From contig JADKKI010000005.1 of assembly GCA_016720595.1 (NCBI GenBank), forward strand, positions 62,001 to 126,000: a DNA stretch of 64,000 nt. Reading direction: 5' to 3'. Position 1 is the stretch's first letter. The number at the start of each line of letters is the position of its first letter. The notes beneath the pieces are model-generated. The model made no database searches. It was not told the origin of the DNA and saw only the letters and a list, made by a program, of their open reading frames with translations. This DNA comes from Myxococcales bacterium (GTDB lineage Bacteria; Myxococcota_A; Polyangia; Haliangiales; Haliangiaceae). The position numbers and the translations under genes were made by a program. Positions 41,120 to 50,337 of the stretch are shown in pieces.

Positions 41120-41824
41120 TCAGGGCGCGTCGCGCGCGGCGGTGAAGTCGGCCTCGCGGCCCTCGCGCACGTTCCACAGCTGGTTGCCGCGCAGGCCGCT
41201 CGCGATCATCTTCTCGCCCTCGCAGTACAGCTCGATCTCGAACTCGTCGAGGAACTTGATCGTGCGCTTCACCAGCTTGCCGGCGGGCGCCACGGCGGTG
41301 ACGACGATCTTGCCCTTGAAGCCTGACTCGAAGTCCGAGAGCGTGGTCAGCGTGGTCGGCTTGTCGACCCGACACACCGCGGTCATCGCGACGAGGCCTG
41401 GGCCTTCGACGAACACGTCGATCGGCGCGGTCGCGACGATGTGCTCGGGCTTGCCGCCATCATCGCGCGTGCGATCGAGCGCGAGCGGCGTGCCGCCCAG
41501 CGTGTAGCGAAAACCATCCTTCGCCGCCGCATAGTGATAGGTCAGGCGCAGGGGGCGGTACTGCAGATCGGTCTCGAGCTCGCCGTCCTGGTGGATCGCG
41601 ATGGCCGCGCCCTCGACGGTGGAGCTCGCAGCGGTGATCAGGAGGTGATCCTCGACCTTGCGGATCGCGAAGGTCTCCCTGGCCGTGACCTTGTCCTTCT
41701 GCGTGGTGACGAACGTGCCCTCGTCGATCAGGGTCCCGGCGGGCTTGGCGGCTTGACGCTCGCACGCGCCCAGGGGGCCGAGGCTCGCGATCAGGATCGA
41801 CACGACGAACGGCGCAGACCTCAT
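41120..41824 (-). CDS. Hypothetical lipoprotein
   Basis: Not recognised. 234 residues from ATG 41824; lipobox LGAC (Cys19). The mature protein is predicted mostly beta strands with repeated short blocks (LIDEGTFVTTQKDKV, LRLTYHYAAAKDGFRYTLGG, KIVVTAVAPAGKLVKR). It has two later Cys (AVCRVD, ELYCEG). No catalytic motif is apparent. It follows the PAS kinase gene by 11 bp on the same strand, so it is probably co-transcribed and could be an envelope partner of that pathway. Confidence 0.65.
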   Translation of the reverse strand: MRSAPFVVSILIASLGPLGACERQAAKPAGTLIDEGTFVTTQKDKVTARETFAIRKVEDHLLITAASSTVEGAAIAIHQDGELETDLQYRPLRLTYHYAAAKDGFRYTLGGTPLALDRTRDDGGKPEHIVATAPIDVFVEGPGLVAMTAVCRVDKPTTLTTLSDFESGFKGKIVVTAVAPAGKLVKRTIKFLDEFEIELYCEGEKMIASGLRGNQLWNVREGREADFTAARDAP

Positions 41825-41835
41825 GGGCACGAAGC

Positions 41836-42981
41836 TTAGCGCGGGAGGTCGAACGTGAACGTGGTGCCCGTGCCGAGCTTGCTCGCCACCTGCAGGTTGC
41901 CGCCGTAGCTCTGTACGATCTCGCGGGCCACCGGCAGGCCCAGGCCCGTGCCGCGATCTTCGGGCTTGGTCGTGAAGAACGGCTGGAAGATCTTGTCGAG
42001 CTGATCCTCCGGGATCCCCGAACCGGTGTCGGCGACGCTGCACACCACGCGCTTGGCATCGGGTGTGGGCTGGATCTCGATCGTGATCGTCCCGGGCTGA
42101 TCGCCGATCGCGTCGACGGCGTTGACGATCAGGTTCACGAGGATCTGCTCGATCCGCGTGCGGTTCACGGTGACCTGCAGCCCATCGCCGATCGAGGTCA
42201 GGATCTCGAGCCGACGGAGCTTGCCGGCGCCACGGAGCATCGCGACGACATCCCGCACGATCGCGTGCAGGTCGATCGGCGCGACGTGATCCGGGCCGGG
42301 CCGCGCGAGCTGCATCAGCCGCTGGCCGTGCGCGCTGATGTGCTCGCCCACCCGTTCGAGGTCCCCGATCACGGTCTTGATCAGGGCGGTGACGTCCTCG
42401 CCTTCCGCGAGCGCGCCGTTGATCTCGTCGACGGCCGCCACCTGGATCTGCGCGATGTTGCGGAGCTCGTGGCCAACGCCGCCGGCGAGTGTGCCAAGGG
42501 TGGCCCGGCGCTCGGCGAGCAGCAGCGACGCCCGGGTCTGATCGAGCTGCTCCTCGATCGAGTTCTTGGCCGTGCGCAGCGCCTCCTCGGCGAGCGTGCG
42601 GCGCTTGATCTCCGCCTCCTTGTCAGCGAGCAGCTGCCGGAGCTCGCGGACGTCACGCGCGACCAGCACGATGCCCTCGAGACCGCCATCGACCTTGAGC
42701 ACGGGAGAACCCGTCACCGAGACGGGCACGCGCTCGCCGGACTTGGTGACCAGCCAGGACTCCTCGCGCCGCAGCACGTCGCCCTCTTCGATCCGGCGGC
42801 GGACCACGGTCCGGAGGCCGGAGCTGTCGTCGATCAGGAGCTTCGAGACGACGATCGACTGGAGCTCGTCGAGCGAATAGCCCGTGATCCGCGTCGCGGC
42901 GGTGTTGGCGAGGGTGATCCGACCCTCCACGTCCACGACCAGGACCGCATCGACCATGGCCTCGATGACGTTCTCGAACAC
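41836..42981 (-). CDS. PAS domain sensor histidine kinase
   Basis: About 381 residues, soluble. A PAS domain opens the protein (IEAMVDAVLVVDVEGRITLANTAA in pieces, ITGYSLDELQS, then SGERVPVSVTGSPV), followed by a coiled coil and a kinase core: H box TLGTLAGGVGHELRNIAQIQ, N box LVNLIVNAVDAIG, and G boxes DTGSGIPE and GTGLGLPVA. The start is uncertain: GTG 42981 sits just ahead of PAS, while TTG 42993 or codons further upstream would extend it into the inverted-repeat region. Its mRNA leader would contain several strong hairpins. Confidence 0.83.
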   Translation of the reverse strand: MFENVIEAMVDAVLVVDVEGRITLANTAATRITGYSLDELQSIVVSKLLIDDSSGLRTVVRRRIEEGDVLRREESWLVTKSGERVPVSVTGSPVLKVDGGLEGIVLVARDVRELRQLLADKEAEIKRRTLAEEALRTAKNSIEEQLDQTRASLLLAERRATLGTLAGGVGHELRNIAQIQVAAVDEINGALAEGEDVTALIKTVIGDLERVGEHISAHGQRLMQLARPGPDHVAPIDLHAIVRDVVAMLRGAGKLRRLEILTSIGDGLQVTVNRTRIEQILVNLIVNAVDAIGDQPGTITIEIQPTPDAKRVVCSVADTGSGIPEDQLDKIFQPFFTTKPEDRGTGLGLPVAREIVQSYGGNLQVASKLGTGTTFTFDLPR

Positions 42982-42987
42982 CTGCGC

Positions 42988-43009
42988 AATCAACCTATCA
43001 CGGTTGATT
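42988..43009. repeat. Inverted repeat IR1 at the PAS kinase start
   Basis: Perfect 8-bp arms AATCAACC / GGTTGATT, 6-nt loop, covering the alternative TTG start of the kinase gene. First of a cluster of perfect inverted repeats up to 43331. Confidence 0.55.
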
Positions 43010-43020
43010 CGAGGCCTCGA
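43009..43020. repeat. 12-bp perfect palindrome
   Basis: TCGAGGCCTCGA is fully self-complementary and directly abuts IR1; possible protein-binding site. Confidence 0.5.
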
Positions 43021-43033
43021 CGGCGCGACCTCC

Positions 43034-43052
43034 GCGACATCGTTGATGTCGC
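43034..43052. repeat. Inverted repeat IR2
   Basis: GCGACATC / GATGTCGC, 8-bp perfect arms with a 3-nt loop. Lies in the gene-free stretch 42982-43152 between the divergent kinase gene and the Cys-rich mini-ORF. Confidence 0.55.
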
Positions 43053-43103
43053 AACGAGAATTGCGGATCTCATTCAGTGGTCGCGAGAACAAGACCTCGC
43101 CGC

Positions 43104-43139
43104 GCCCTACACGCCACGTCGAAGGGGCCGATGTAGGGC
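43104..43139. repeat. Inverted repeat IR3
   Basis: GCCCTACA / TGTAGGGC, 8-bp perfect arms separated by 20 nt. On either strand this would form a long-loop stem next to IR4. Confidence 0.5.
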
Positions 43140-43141
43140 CG

Positions 43142-43161
43142 CGAAGGCAAAGGTGCCTTCG
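43142..43161 (+). promoter_or_regulatory. Hairpin IR4 covering the mini-ORF start
   Basis: CGAAGGCA / TGCCTTCG, 8-bp perfect arms with loop AAGG. On the plus strand the GTG at 43153 of the Cys-rich mini-ORF lies across the loop and second arm, so the hairpin could gate its translation. Confidence 0.5.
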
Positions 43162-43308
43162 ATCACCCACACCACGATGTGCATCTATAACTGCGACGAG
43201 GACTGCGCGAGCCATTGCACCGTCAGCGGGGATGGCTACGCGAGCTGCAACGATCTCGGTGCGAACACCTGGGTCGAGGTGGTCAAGGTCAACCTGAACG
43301 GGGTCTGA
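43153..43308 (+). CDS. Putative tiny Cys-ladder protein (51 residues)
   Basis: Candidate small gene. From GTG 43153 it encodes 51 residues with Cys at 10, 14, 18, 22 and 32; the first four are exactly four residues apart (CIYNCDEDCASHC), then SGDGYASCNDLG and a hydrophobic, Cys-free end. An internal ATG at 43177 would give 43 residues. It has no signal peptide. The regular C-x3-C spacing recalls the Cys ladders in the lipoprotein at 55132 and the kinase at 57146. Hairpin IR4 covers its start and hairpin IR5 lies 6 nt after its stop. It is a plausible small metal-binding or modified peptide, but a chance frame is not excluded. Confidence 0.35.
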   Translation: MPSITHTTMCIYNCDEDCASHCTVSGDGYASCNDLGANTWVEVVKVNLNGV

Positions 43309-43314
43309 GGAGGG

Positions 43315-43331
43315 TGCCGCAAAATGCGGCA
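43315..43331 (+). terminator. Hairpin IR5 after the mini-ORF stop
   Basis: TGCCGCA / TGCGGCA, 7-bp arms with loop AAA, beginning 6 nt after the TGA at 43306-43308. There is no T-run, so it is either a weak or factor-assisted terminator or an mRNA 3' stem. Confidence 0.4.
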
Positions 43332-43365
43332 GGGGATTGGAAACAGGCGCCGGCGATTGTCAGGT

Positions 43366-43371
43366 GATAAT
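43366..43371 (+). promoter_or_regulatory. Putative -10 element (GATAAT), leaderless start
   Basis: GATAAT ends 8 nt before the GTG at 43380 of the kinase gene. Confidence 0.45.
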
Positions 43372-43379
43372 CAACGCAG

Positions 43380-44534
43380 GTGGACGCGCCGATCGTTCCT
43401 GGCTATCAGCTCGATCGTTTGATCGGGGAGGGTGGCTTCGGTCAGGTGTGGCGGGCCATTCGGCCCTCGCTCGAGGTGGTCGCCATCAAGGTGCTCCACC
43501 TCGAGCTTGTTCGTTCGATCGATGCGCTGACGCGGTTTCAGCGCGAGCTCGAGGCGATCGAGCGGTTGCATCATCGGAACGTGGTCCGCGCGATGGGCCA
43601 CGGTGCGCTCGACGACGGTCGGCCATTCCTGGTGCTCGAGTACCTCGAAGGTCCAAGCCTGCGCGAGGTGCTCCACGAGCGCGGCGCGTTGCCGCCGGCC
43701 GAGATGCTCGAGATGTTCTTGCCGTTGTGTGACGCGCTGATGGTGGCGCACGCGGCCGGCCTCGTGCACCGGGACGTCAAGGCGTCGAACGTGATCCTCG
43801 CGCGCGATGCGGCCGGCCTGCGGCCGGTGCTGCTCGACTTCGGGCTCGTGAAGCTGATCGATCAGGTGGGGCCGGGGCTGACCTCGTCGCGGTCCATGCT
43901 GGGCACACCGGCGGCGATGGCGCCCGAGCAGATGCGAGGACAGCCCGTCGATGCGCGGACCGATGTGTATGCGCTCGGGCTGCTCGCGTTCCACATGCTG
44001 ACCGGGCAGCCGGCGTTCGGTGGTGCGCCCGGCGTGGTGCAGAGCTACATGCAGATCCATGGGGCCAGGCCACGGCCCTCCACCAAGGCGGAGATCGATC
44101 CGGCGATCGATGCGCCGATCGGACGCGCGCTCGCCCCCGAGCAGCGCGATCGGTTCGCCACGCCGCGCGAGCTCTACGATGCGCTGCACCAGGTGATTCA
44201 CCCGACCAGCAGTGCCGAGGTCGCGGTGGTGGCGCTGTACGCCGAAGGCCTCCCGGAGCAGATCGCGAAGATCGCCGAGCTCGCGCGCGGGCTCGGCATG
44301 GCGATCGCGGTGGCTGCCCCCGACAGCGTGCTCGCCGTGATCCCGATGGCCGAGGTGGACGTCGGTGGGCTGCGCGGGCTCCTCGCACCGCTCGCGGCCG
44401 GCACGCGGATCGCAGTCGGCGCCAGCCACGCCACGATCCAGGGCTCGATCGTCGATGGACCGGCGCTCGATGCCGAGGCCTGGGCGCCATATCCGCTCCC
44501 CACCGGGTTGTGGGTCGCGGACACGCTACAATAA
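43380..44534 (+). CDS. Serine/threonine protein kinase
   Basis: 384 residues, cytoplasmic. The kinase domain spans about 8-275: Gly loop IGEGGFGQVWRA, Lys in VAIKVLHLE, catalytic loop VHRDVKASN, DFGLVKL, and GTPAAMAPEQM before DVYALGLLAF. All key residues are present. The last 100 residues (SAEVAVVALYAEGLPEQIAKIAELA and on) form a separate alpha/beta domain of unknown type that recalls the first segment after the kinase domain in the next gene. The stop lies 4 bp before the next GTG, but that gene has its own TACAAT. Confidence 0.92.
   Translation: MDAPIVPGYQLDRLIGEGGFGQVWRAIRPSLEVVAIKVLHLELVRSIDALTRFQRELEAIERLHHRNVVRAMGHGALDDGRPFLVLEYLEGPSLREVLHERGALPPAEMLEMFLPLCDALMVAHAAGLVHRDVKASNVILARDAAGLRPVLLDFGLVKLIDQVGPGLTSSRSMLGTPAAMAPEQMRGQPVDARTDVYALGLLAFHMLTGQPAFGGAPGVVQSYMQIHGARPRPSTKAEIDPAIDAPIGRALAPEQRDRFATPRELYDALHQVIHPTSSAEVAVVALYAEGLPEQIAKIAELARGLGMAIAVAAPDSVLAVIPMAEVDVGGLRGLLAPLAAGTRIAVGASHATIQGSIVDGPALDAEAWAPYPLPTGLWVADTLQ
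44527..44532 (+). promoter_or_regulatory. Putative -10 element (TACAAT), leaderless start
   Basis: TACAAT, a near-consensus -10, ends 6 nt before the GTG at 44539. It overlaps the last codons of the preceding kinase gene. Confidence 0.5.
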
Positions 44535-44538
44535 CTGC

Positions 44539-47500
44539 GTGGCGAGGTGCTCCACCTGTCACCGGCGACTGGCCTCTGGGCGCCCCTGCCCGGAGCACGG
44601 TGGAACGCCGGCACCGGCCGAGGCGGCCGAGCCCGGGGCGCCGTTCGTCTGGGATGCACCGCTCGGCGCGCTCCTCGGTAGCGGCGGCTTCGCTTCGGTG
44701 TGGGAGGTGCCCAGCGGCGTGCTCAAGGTCGCGCACGCCGATCACGAGCTGGCGCGCGCGCGGATGGCGCGTGAAGCCGAGGCGCTTGCCGCGATCGGTG
44801 CGCCCGCGGTGCCGCGGTTTGATGGGACCGGCGTCCTCGCGGGCGGTCGCGCGTGGATCGCGATGGAGAAGGTCAGCGGGCAGGGGCTGACGTCACTGAC
44901 GTTTGGAGGCGCGCTCGGTGCCGAGCGTGCGGTCTCGATCGTGCTCGCCACCCTCGAGGCGTTGCGCCACGTCCACGCCGCCGGGTTCATCCATCGCGAT
45001 CTCAAGCCCGACAACCTGGTGCGCCGCGCCGATGGCAGCGTGGTGATCCTCGACCTCGGCCTCGCGCGCAAGCTGCCCACCGATCCCGACGATCCCACGC
45101 GCGCGAACGTCGCCGTCGGCTCGCTCGAGTACATGCCGCCCGAGCAGCTGGTCGATGCGGCCTCGGTGGGAGTGGCGTCGGATCTCTACGCGATCGGCTG
45201 CATCCTGTTCGAGCTGTGCGCGGGGCGCCCACCGTTCGTGGGCGACGCGGCGGCGCTCGAGCGCGCGCATGCGGCCCTGCGCCCGGCGCGGCTCGGCGCG
45301 ATGGCGGCCGTCCCGGCGGCACTCGAAGGGATCTGCGCCGATTGCCTCGCGAAGGATCCCGCGCGGCGCCCCCAGGACGTCGCCGCGTTGATCGCCGCGT
45401 TGCGCGCCACCCGGGACACCCCGACCCAGATGCGGACCTCGCCGGCGGTCTCGCAGATCTCCGAGAGCCGGCAGCCCGTGGTGCTCCTGTGGATCGAGCT
45501 CGCCAAGGTCGATCGCGCGGTGCTCTCGACGCTGACGGCGCGGCACGTGCTCGTGATCTCGCAGCGTGGGCGCAAGGTGCTCGCCGCGCTCCTCGGCTCC
45601 GCGCACGCCGATCCGGCGACCACGGCGCTCGCGCTCGCCAAGGATCTGGCCGCGGGCGGGGCGCGTGTGGCCCTGCACCTCGATGCGCTGCAGATCGACA
45701 GCACGGGCGCCGCACCGATCCTCCAGGGCGAGGCCGTCGCGAACCCCGAGACGTGGCTCCCGGCGGCGGCGTGGACCGGCGTGATCCTGACCCGCGCGAT
45801 CGCGGCGGTCGCGCAGGTCCCCACGCGGGCCGCAGATGCCGCGGGGCCCGGGTTCCGGTTCCTTGGCGAGGATGCCGATCTCGTGGAGCTCGTCGGTCGC
45901 GACGGGCTGCTCACCGATCTCGCCGCCGACGCGGCGGCCGCCGTGCACGGCATCCCGCCGCAGGATCATCGCAGCGGGTCGGGCACCTGGGGACCGGCGG
46001 GACCTGCGCTCGCGGTGTTGATCGGCGACGCCGGGACGGGCAAGACCGCGTTCGCGGCGGAGCTGGCGCGCCGGATTGGCGAGTTTGGTGGGCGCGGCGT
46101 GCGCGTGGTCAGCGGAGCCGTGCCCGCACCGGGGAGCGGCAAGCCCCCGCCGCTCGCGGCACTGATCGGGACGCCCACCGGGCCCGCCGTGCGCGCGATC
46201 GGTGACGCGTTGCGCGCGGCCGCGCGGTCGAGACCGACGGTGGTGATCCTCGATGACCTCCACCTCGCCGAGCACGACTTCCTCGACGCGCTCGAGTACG
46301 CCACGCTCGGTGGCGAGGCCTTGCCACTGTGGGTGCTCGGGATCGCCGGGCCACGGCTCGACGTGCGGCGCCCGAAGTTCGGAGCGAACGCCGAGCGGCA
46401 CCGGAGGTTCGTGCTGCCCGTCCTCGACGAGGATGCCGCCGTCCAGCTCACCGCGAAGCTCCTCGAGCCGGCCGAGTATCCGCCGCTGCGTGCGCTCCGC
46501 CAGCTGGTGGGTCTGGCGCGCGGTAGCCCACTCCACCTGACCATGCTGGCGCGTGAGATCCACGAGCGTGGGGCGATCCGGAAGCGACCCAACGGCGAGG
46601 CGTTCCTCGATACCAGCGCGCTCGACGAGCTCGAGCCGATCGCGCTCGGCCCGTGGCTCGCCGCACGCGAGCTCGCGCCGCTCGGACCGGAGCTCGCCGC
46701 GCTTGCGCGCGTGGCCGCGGTGGTGGGGGGCGAGCCCACGCGCGACGAGCTCGCCGCGGTGATCGACACCGTGGAGCAGCACGGCGGGGCGACCTCGACG
46801 ATCGATCTCGACGTCGGCCTCCGCGAGCTCCGCACGGCGGGGCTGATCGTGACCACGCCGCGGGGCATGGTGTTCCGCCAGGCGCTGGTGGAAGAAGGGA
46901 TCTACGCCACGACGGATTCGGCGATGCGGCGCGCGATCCACGACGCGGCGCTCGCGTATGCGCTCGGCTTGCCGGGCCCAACGGCGGGCGAGCCAGGCGA
47001 GCGAGGGGAGGGGGCCCGGGCGAAGCGGGTCGCGCGGCATGCCGAGGCCGTGGGCGCCGCCGATCACGCCGCCGCCGCGTACACGAGCCTTGGCGAGCGC
47101 GCCGAACACGAGCATCGCGCGCTCGATGCGGATCACGCCTGGGCCGGTGCGCTGCGCCACGTCGACGTCGCGGACGCTCGGCGCGCGCGGGCGCTGCTCG
47201 GGCAGGCACGTGCCCGCACGCACCTGCAGCGCCTCCGGGAGGCGGTCGCGGCGCTCGACGAGGCGATCGCGATCGCGCGTACCCTCGGCGATCTCGATCT
47301 CGAGGTCGAGGCGCTGCTCGAACAAGCGATCGTGCTCGATTTCTCGGAGGACTGGGAGCGCTCGCGCGCGGTGGCCGCCGAGGCGCGCGCCCGGCTCTCC
47401 ACCGGCACGCCGAACGAACCGGGGCTGGTGATCGACAGCGACCTCGCGGCCGTGCGCGCGCTGTATCGCGAGCAGCGGTACGCGGAGGCCGCGCCCATCC

Positions 47501-48234
47501 TCCGCGAGGTGTTCCTTCGGGCGAAGGCGGCGCGGCGCACGCAGTCTGCGACGATCGCGGCGCTCATGCTTGGCTGTGCGCTGTCCGATCTCGGCGAGCT
47601 CGACGAGGCGGAGCGCGTGTTCGACGAGATGATCGCGGGCTGCGTCGCCCACGACGATCGGTTTCACCTGGCGGCGGCCTATGGCAACCGAGCATGGCTG
47701 TGGTCGGCGCGCGGCGAGCTCGACAGGACGTCGGCAGATCTCCGGCTCGCCACGCAGCTCGCACGCGAGACGGGCATGGCGCACTTCGAGCGCGTCTCCG
47801 CGCACAACCTCGCCGAGCAGCTGCTGTGGCGCGGTCAGCTCGACGAGGCGCTGCCGCTCGCGCGACGTGGTCTCGCCCTGCAGTCCAAGACCGGCGAAGG
47901 ATCCACGGGGCCCGATCGCATGTTGCTCGCGAGGATCCTCGCGGCCCGTGGTGATCGCGCCGAGCTCGCGTTGGTGCTCGCGACGTTCGCCAACGAGGAG
48001 ACCTCCGGGGACGAGGGCGCCGTGCTCGGTGTCCTCCGGATCATCGCCGGAGATCGGGCGGCGCCGATGTGGGACATCGCGCTCGCCGCGACGGATCTGG
48101 TGTTCGTCCAGCTCCGGCTCGAGGTCTGGCAGCTCGCGGCAAGCCACCACGCTCTCGACGAGGACCGCCGCACCCAGGCGCGGGCCCTCGCCGCCGCGGA
48201 TCCGGTGTGGCGACACCGTACCTTTGACCCGTGA
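44539..48234 (+). CDS. Large Ser/Thr kinase with AAA-type ATPase and TPR-like repeats
   Basis: 1231 residues. A small Cys-rich N-terminus ([17 protein letters not shown]) resembles a zinc ribbon. The kinase domain (about 38-300) has Lys in [19 protein letters not shown], and DLG in place of DFG ([11 protein letters not shown]). After an alpha/beta segment (about 315-470) comes an AAA/MalT-like ATPase with Walker [11 protein letters not shown] (about 495-504) and Walker [14 protein letters not shown]. The C-terminal 450 residues are TPR-like helical pairs ([29 protein letters not shown]). This kinase-ATPase-TPR build is common in myxobacteria; the ATPase-TPR half probably forms a signal-gated scaffold. 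Partner unknown. Confidence 0.9.
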   Translation: MARCSTCHRRLASGRPCPEHGGTPAPAEAAEPGAPFVWDAPLGALLGSGGFASVWEVPSGVLKVAHADHELARARMAREAEALAAIGAPAVPRFDGTGVLAGGRAWIAMEKVSGQGLTSLTFGGALGAERAVSIVLATLEALRHVHAAGFIHRDLKPDNLVRRADGSVVILDLGLARKLPTDPDDPTRANVAVGSLEYMPPEQLVDAASVGVASDLYAIGCILFELCAGRPPFVGDAAALERAHAALRPARLGAMAAVPAALEGICADCLAKDPARRPQDVAALIAALRATRDTPTQMRTSPAVSQISESRQPVVLLWIELAKVDRAVLSTLTARHVLVISQRGRKVLAALLGSAHADPATTALALAKDLAAGGARVALHLDALQIDSTGAAPILQGEAVANPETWLPAAAWTGVILTRAIAAVAQVPTRAADAAGPGFRFLGEDADLVELVGRDGLLTDLAADAAAAVHGIPPQDHRSGSGTWGPAGPALAVLIGDAGTGKTAFAAELARRIGEFGGRGVRVVSGAVPAPGSGKPPPLAALIGTPTGPAVRAIGDALRAAARSRPTVVILDDLHLAEHDFLDALEYATLGGEALPLWVLGIAGPRLDVRRPKFGANAERHRRFVLPVLDEDAAVQLTAKLLEPAEYPPLRALRQLVGLARGSPLHLTMLAREIHERGAIRKRPNGEAFLDTSALDELEPIALGPWLAARELAPLGPELAALARVAAVVGGEPTRDELAAVIDTVEQHGGATSTIDLDVGLRELRTAGLIVTTPRGMVFRQALVEEGIYATTDSAMRRAIHDAALAYALGLPGPTAGEPGERGEGARAKRVARHAEAVGAADHAAAAYTSLGERAEHEHRALDADHAWAGALRHVDVADARRARALLGQARARTHLQRLREAVAALDEAIAIARTLGDLDLEVEALLEQAIVLDFSEDWERSRAVAAEARARLSTGTPNEPGLVIDSDLAAVRALYREQRYAEAAPILREVFLRAKAARRTQSATIAALMLGCALSDLGELDEAERVFDEMIAGCVAHDDRFHLAAAYGNRAWLWSARGELDRTSADLRLATQLARETGMAHFERVSAHNLAEQLLWRGQLDEALPLARRGLALQSKTGEGSTGPDRMLLARILAARGDRAELALVLATFANEETSGDEGAVLGVLRIIAGDRAAPMWDIALAATDLVFVQLRLEVWQLAASHHALDEDRRTQARALAAADPVWRHRTFDP

Positions 48235-48311
48235 CCCGTGATCGTGTGGGCAAGACCCACCTTCGCCCTACAGCGGGTCCAACATAGCGATCTTGCAAGC
48301 GGGTTTGGTGG

Positions 48312-48335
48312 ACCGCATCATGGTGGTGATGCGGT
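48312..48335. promoter_or_regulatory. Inverted repeat upstream of the NRLSS-repeat lipoprotein
   Basis: ACCGCATCA / TGATGCGGT, 9-bp perfect arms with a 6-nt loop, 26 bp before the ATG at 48362 and just ahead of GGAGG. It could be an operator or an mRNA leader hairpin; no T-run follows. Confidence 0.5.
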
Positions 48336-48361
48336 TGGTCTCTCCTCTCGTTGGAGGTTGT

Positions 48362-49327
48362 ATGCGCTCGTTCTCGCTGATCGCGATCGCGCTGAGCTCG
48401 TTCGCGGCGTGTACGGACGCACCCCCGAACGAAGGAGATGTCTCGCAATCGGTCGTGGTCAACAACCGGCTGTCGTCGAACCGGTTGTCCTCGAACCGGC
48501 TGTCGTCGAACCGGCTGTCGTCGAACCGGCTGTCGTCGAACCGGCTGTCGTCGAATCATCTCCAGGCCGATCTCGCGGGCGTCGGCGAGTTACTTCAGAC
48601 CGCAGAGGGCCAGGAGCTCCTCAGCTACATCGTGAGCTGCGCGCTGCCGGAGGGGCAGGTCCTCGTCGCGCCGAACCCCGCGCACGCCACCAATCCAGCC
48701 GAGCCCGAGAACCTCGAGTTCTTCGGCGAGGTGGGCCTCGCGGCGCGCTGGATCGATCGCCCGCTCGACAAGGTGGGCAAGCGCTGGGTCAGCGCGTGCC
48801 TGTACGCGCGCGTCAACGCGAACAACGTGACCGTCCCGATCTCGCTTCGAGGTCCGCACGCGGGGCTCGCCACCGATGCCGCCGAGGTCGCGAACTGGCC
48901 GCTCGAGGAGGGTGCGTTCTACGGCGACTACTTCCGCCCGGTCAACGAGCCGATCATCTGGGTCGCGTGCCGAGGCAAGGATCAGGCGGCGGGTGAGACC
49001 GGTGGCCTCGCAGATCGCGACTGCGCGGAGCCGGATCCCGCGCACCCCGGCCTCACCTACTGCGGCTTCACCTATGCCGGTGATTGCGGCGACTACGCGC
49101 CACCGAAGAGCCCGCATGCGTGCGGCCACTTCTCGAGCAACGGCTACTGGGTGAGCTGCAAGACCACCGATGCGTTCCCGCGCTCACACCACGATCACTT
49201 CAGCAACGCCGATGATGACGGCGACCACGATCACGACGATGACGACGACGATCACGACGGGCACGATGGCCATGGCCACGGCAAGAAGGTGTTCCACCAG
49301 GTGATCACGACGTTCACGCACGGCTAG
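48362..49327 (+). CDS. Lipoprotein with NRLSS pentapeptide repeats and a His/Asp-rich tail
   Basis: 321 residues. Signal peptide with lipobox FAAC (Cys19) is followed by six NRLSS units (residues 35-64) and one NHLQA. The central domain (70-270) has eight or more Cys (SCALPEG, ACLYAR, ACRGKD, DCAEPD, YCGFTY, DCGDY, ACGHF, SCKTT) and ends with the [12 protein letters not shown] block. The last 45 residues are dense in His and Asp ([19 protein letters not shown]), a probable metal-binding tail. Related myxobacterial lipoproteins carry NxLxx repeat tracts ahead of such domains. GGAGG sits 8 nt before the ATG, so this gene is not leaderless. Confidence 0.8.
   Translation: MRSFSLIAIALSSFAACTDAPPNEGDVSQSVVVNNRLSSNRLSSNRLSSNRLSSNRLSSNRLSSNHLQADLAGVGELLQTAEGQELLSYIVSCALPEGQVLVAPNPAHATNPAEPENLEFFGEVGLAARWIDRPLDKVGKRWVSACLYARVNANNVTVPISLRGPHAGLATDAAEVANWPLEEGAFYGDYFRPVNEPIIWVACRGKDQAAGETGGLADRDCAEPDPAHPGLTYCGFTYAGDCGDYAPPKSPHACGHFSSNGYWVSCKTTDAFPRSHHDHFSNADDDGDHDHDDDDDDHDGHDGHGHGKKVFHQVITTFTHG
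48464..48553 (+). repeat. Six tandem 15-bp repeats encoding NRLSS
   Basis: Unit AACCGGCTGTCGTCG repeated six times in frame; unit 2 differs at two third/first codon positions (TTG, TCC). The near-identical DNA implies recent expansion or ongoing slippage, so copy number probably varies between strains. Confidence 0.9.
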
Positions 49328-49329
49328 CG

Positions 49330-50334
49330 ATGCGTGGCGCGGGGCCGTTGCTCGTGGCGTTGCTGGCTGTCGGCTGCGGGACCCCGCATCCCGGCGTCGG
49401 GACCGACGCTTCGACCGATGCCGTGGCTGGTGGTGACGATGGCGGCGGCGATGGGATGACGGGCAGCGATGCCGATCTCGACGCGATGGTGATCGATGCG
49501 CCGCCCACACCCGCGTGTCCGAACTGGTGCACCGAGACCGCGCCCGGGGGCACCGGCCTGCTCTATGCCGTGCACGCGGTGAACACGGGCGACGTGTTCG
49601 CGGTGGGTGATGGCGGCACCATCCTGCGCCGGCAGAACAATGCGTGGACCAAGATGACGAGCGGCACCACCACCAACCTGCGTGGCGTGTGGGGCGCGAG
49701 CGGCAGTGACATGTGGGCGGTGGGCGAGGCGGGCACGGTGCTCCACTGGAACGGCACGACGTGGGCGTCAGTCACCGGCGTGACCACGATCGATCTCAAC
49801 GCGATCTGGGGCTCGAGCGCCACCGATCTGTGGGCGGTCGGGCCGAGCCGGGTGTTCCACTACTCGAATGGAACGTGGGGATCGATCACGATCGTCGGCG
49901 CGTTGCTCTCGGTCTCGGGCACCGGGCCGAACGACGTCTGGGTCGCGGGCGAGAACACGTACACGCACCACTACACCGGCACCTGGGCCACGGTGATGCC
50001 GGGCACGGGCAGCACGGACTTCTACGCGATCGCCGCGGTGTCCGCGACCAACGTGTGGGCGACGGGGATCGTGCCCGGGAAGGAGACCGTCAACTTCACC
50101 GGCGGCACCCCGTGGACGCCGCACGGGACAGGGAGCGCGGTGTTCCAGGGGCTGTACGCGGCGAGCGCGAACGATCTGTGGGGCGTGGGCGGCACGCAGG
50201 CCGGCCACTGGAACGGGACGACCTGGACGGTGACCACGCCGCCCGGGGTCACGATGTCGCTGTGGGGCGTGCACGGCGCCGGCGCCGACCTCTGGGTCGT
50301 GGGCTCGGGGGCGACGATCCTCCACCGGAACTGA
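49330..50334 (+). CDS. Beta-propeller-like lipoprotein with WGxSxxDxWAVG repeats
   Basis: 334 residues with lipobox AVGC (Cys16) and an Asp/Gly/Ala linker to about 60. From there, seven imperfect repeats of about 40 residues carry WGASGSDMWAVGEAG, WGSSATDLWAVG, GTGPNDVWVAGEN, SATNVWATG, ASANDLWGVGG and HGAGADLWVVGSG. This is the pattern of a secreted seven-blade propeller common in myxobacteria. A CPNWC pair precedes the repeats. Only 2 bp separate it from the previous gene, so the two lipoproteins are one operon and probably work together on the surface. Confidence 0.8.
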   Translation: MRGAGPLLVALLAVGCGTPHPGVGTDASTDAVAGGDDGGGDGMTGSDADLDAMVIDAPPTPACPNWCTETAPGGTGLLYAVHAVNTGDVFAVGDGGTILRRQNNAWTKMTSGTTTNLRGVWGASGSDMWAVGEAGTVLHWNGTTWASVTGVTTIDLNAIWGSSATDLWAVGPSRVFHYSNGTWGSITIVGALLSVSGTGPNDVWVAGENTYTHHYTGTWATVMPGTGSTDFYAIAAVSATNVWATGIVPGKETVNFTGGTPWTPHGTGSAVFQGLYAASANDLWGVGGTQAGHWNGTTWTVTTPPGVTMSLWGVHGAGADLWVVGSGATILHRN

Positions 50335-50337
50335 TGC

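Noticed and set aside
44893..48216. 1107-codon open frame on the minus strand
   Set aside because: Antisense to the large kinase gene; Arg/Gly/Glu-rich without any domain. A consequence of third-position GC bias.
48464..48553. Short regular repeats, considered as a CRISPR array
   Set aside because: The 15-bp units are contiguous with no spacers and are read in frame as NRLSS in a lipoprotein.
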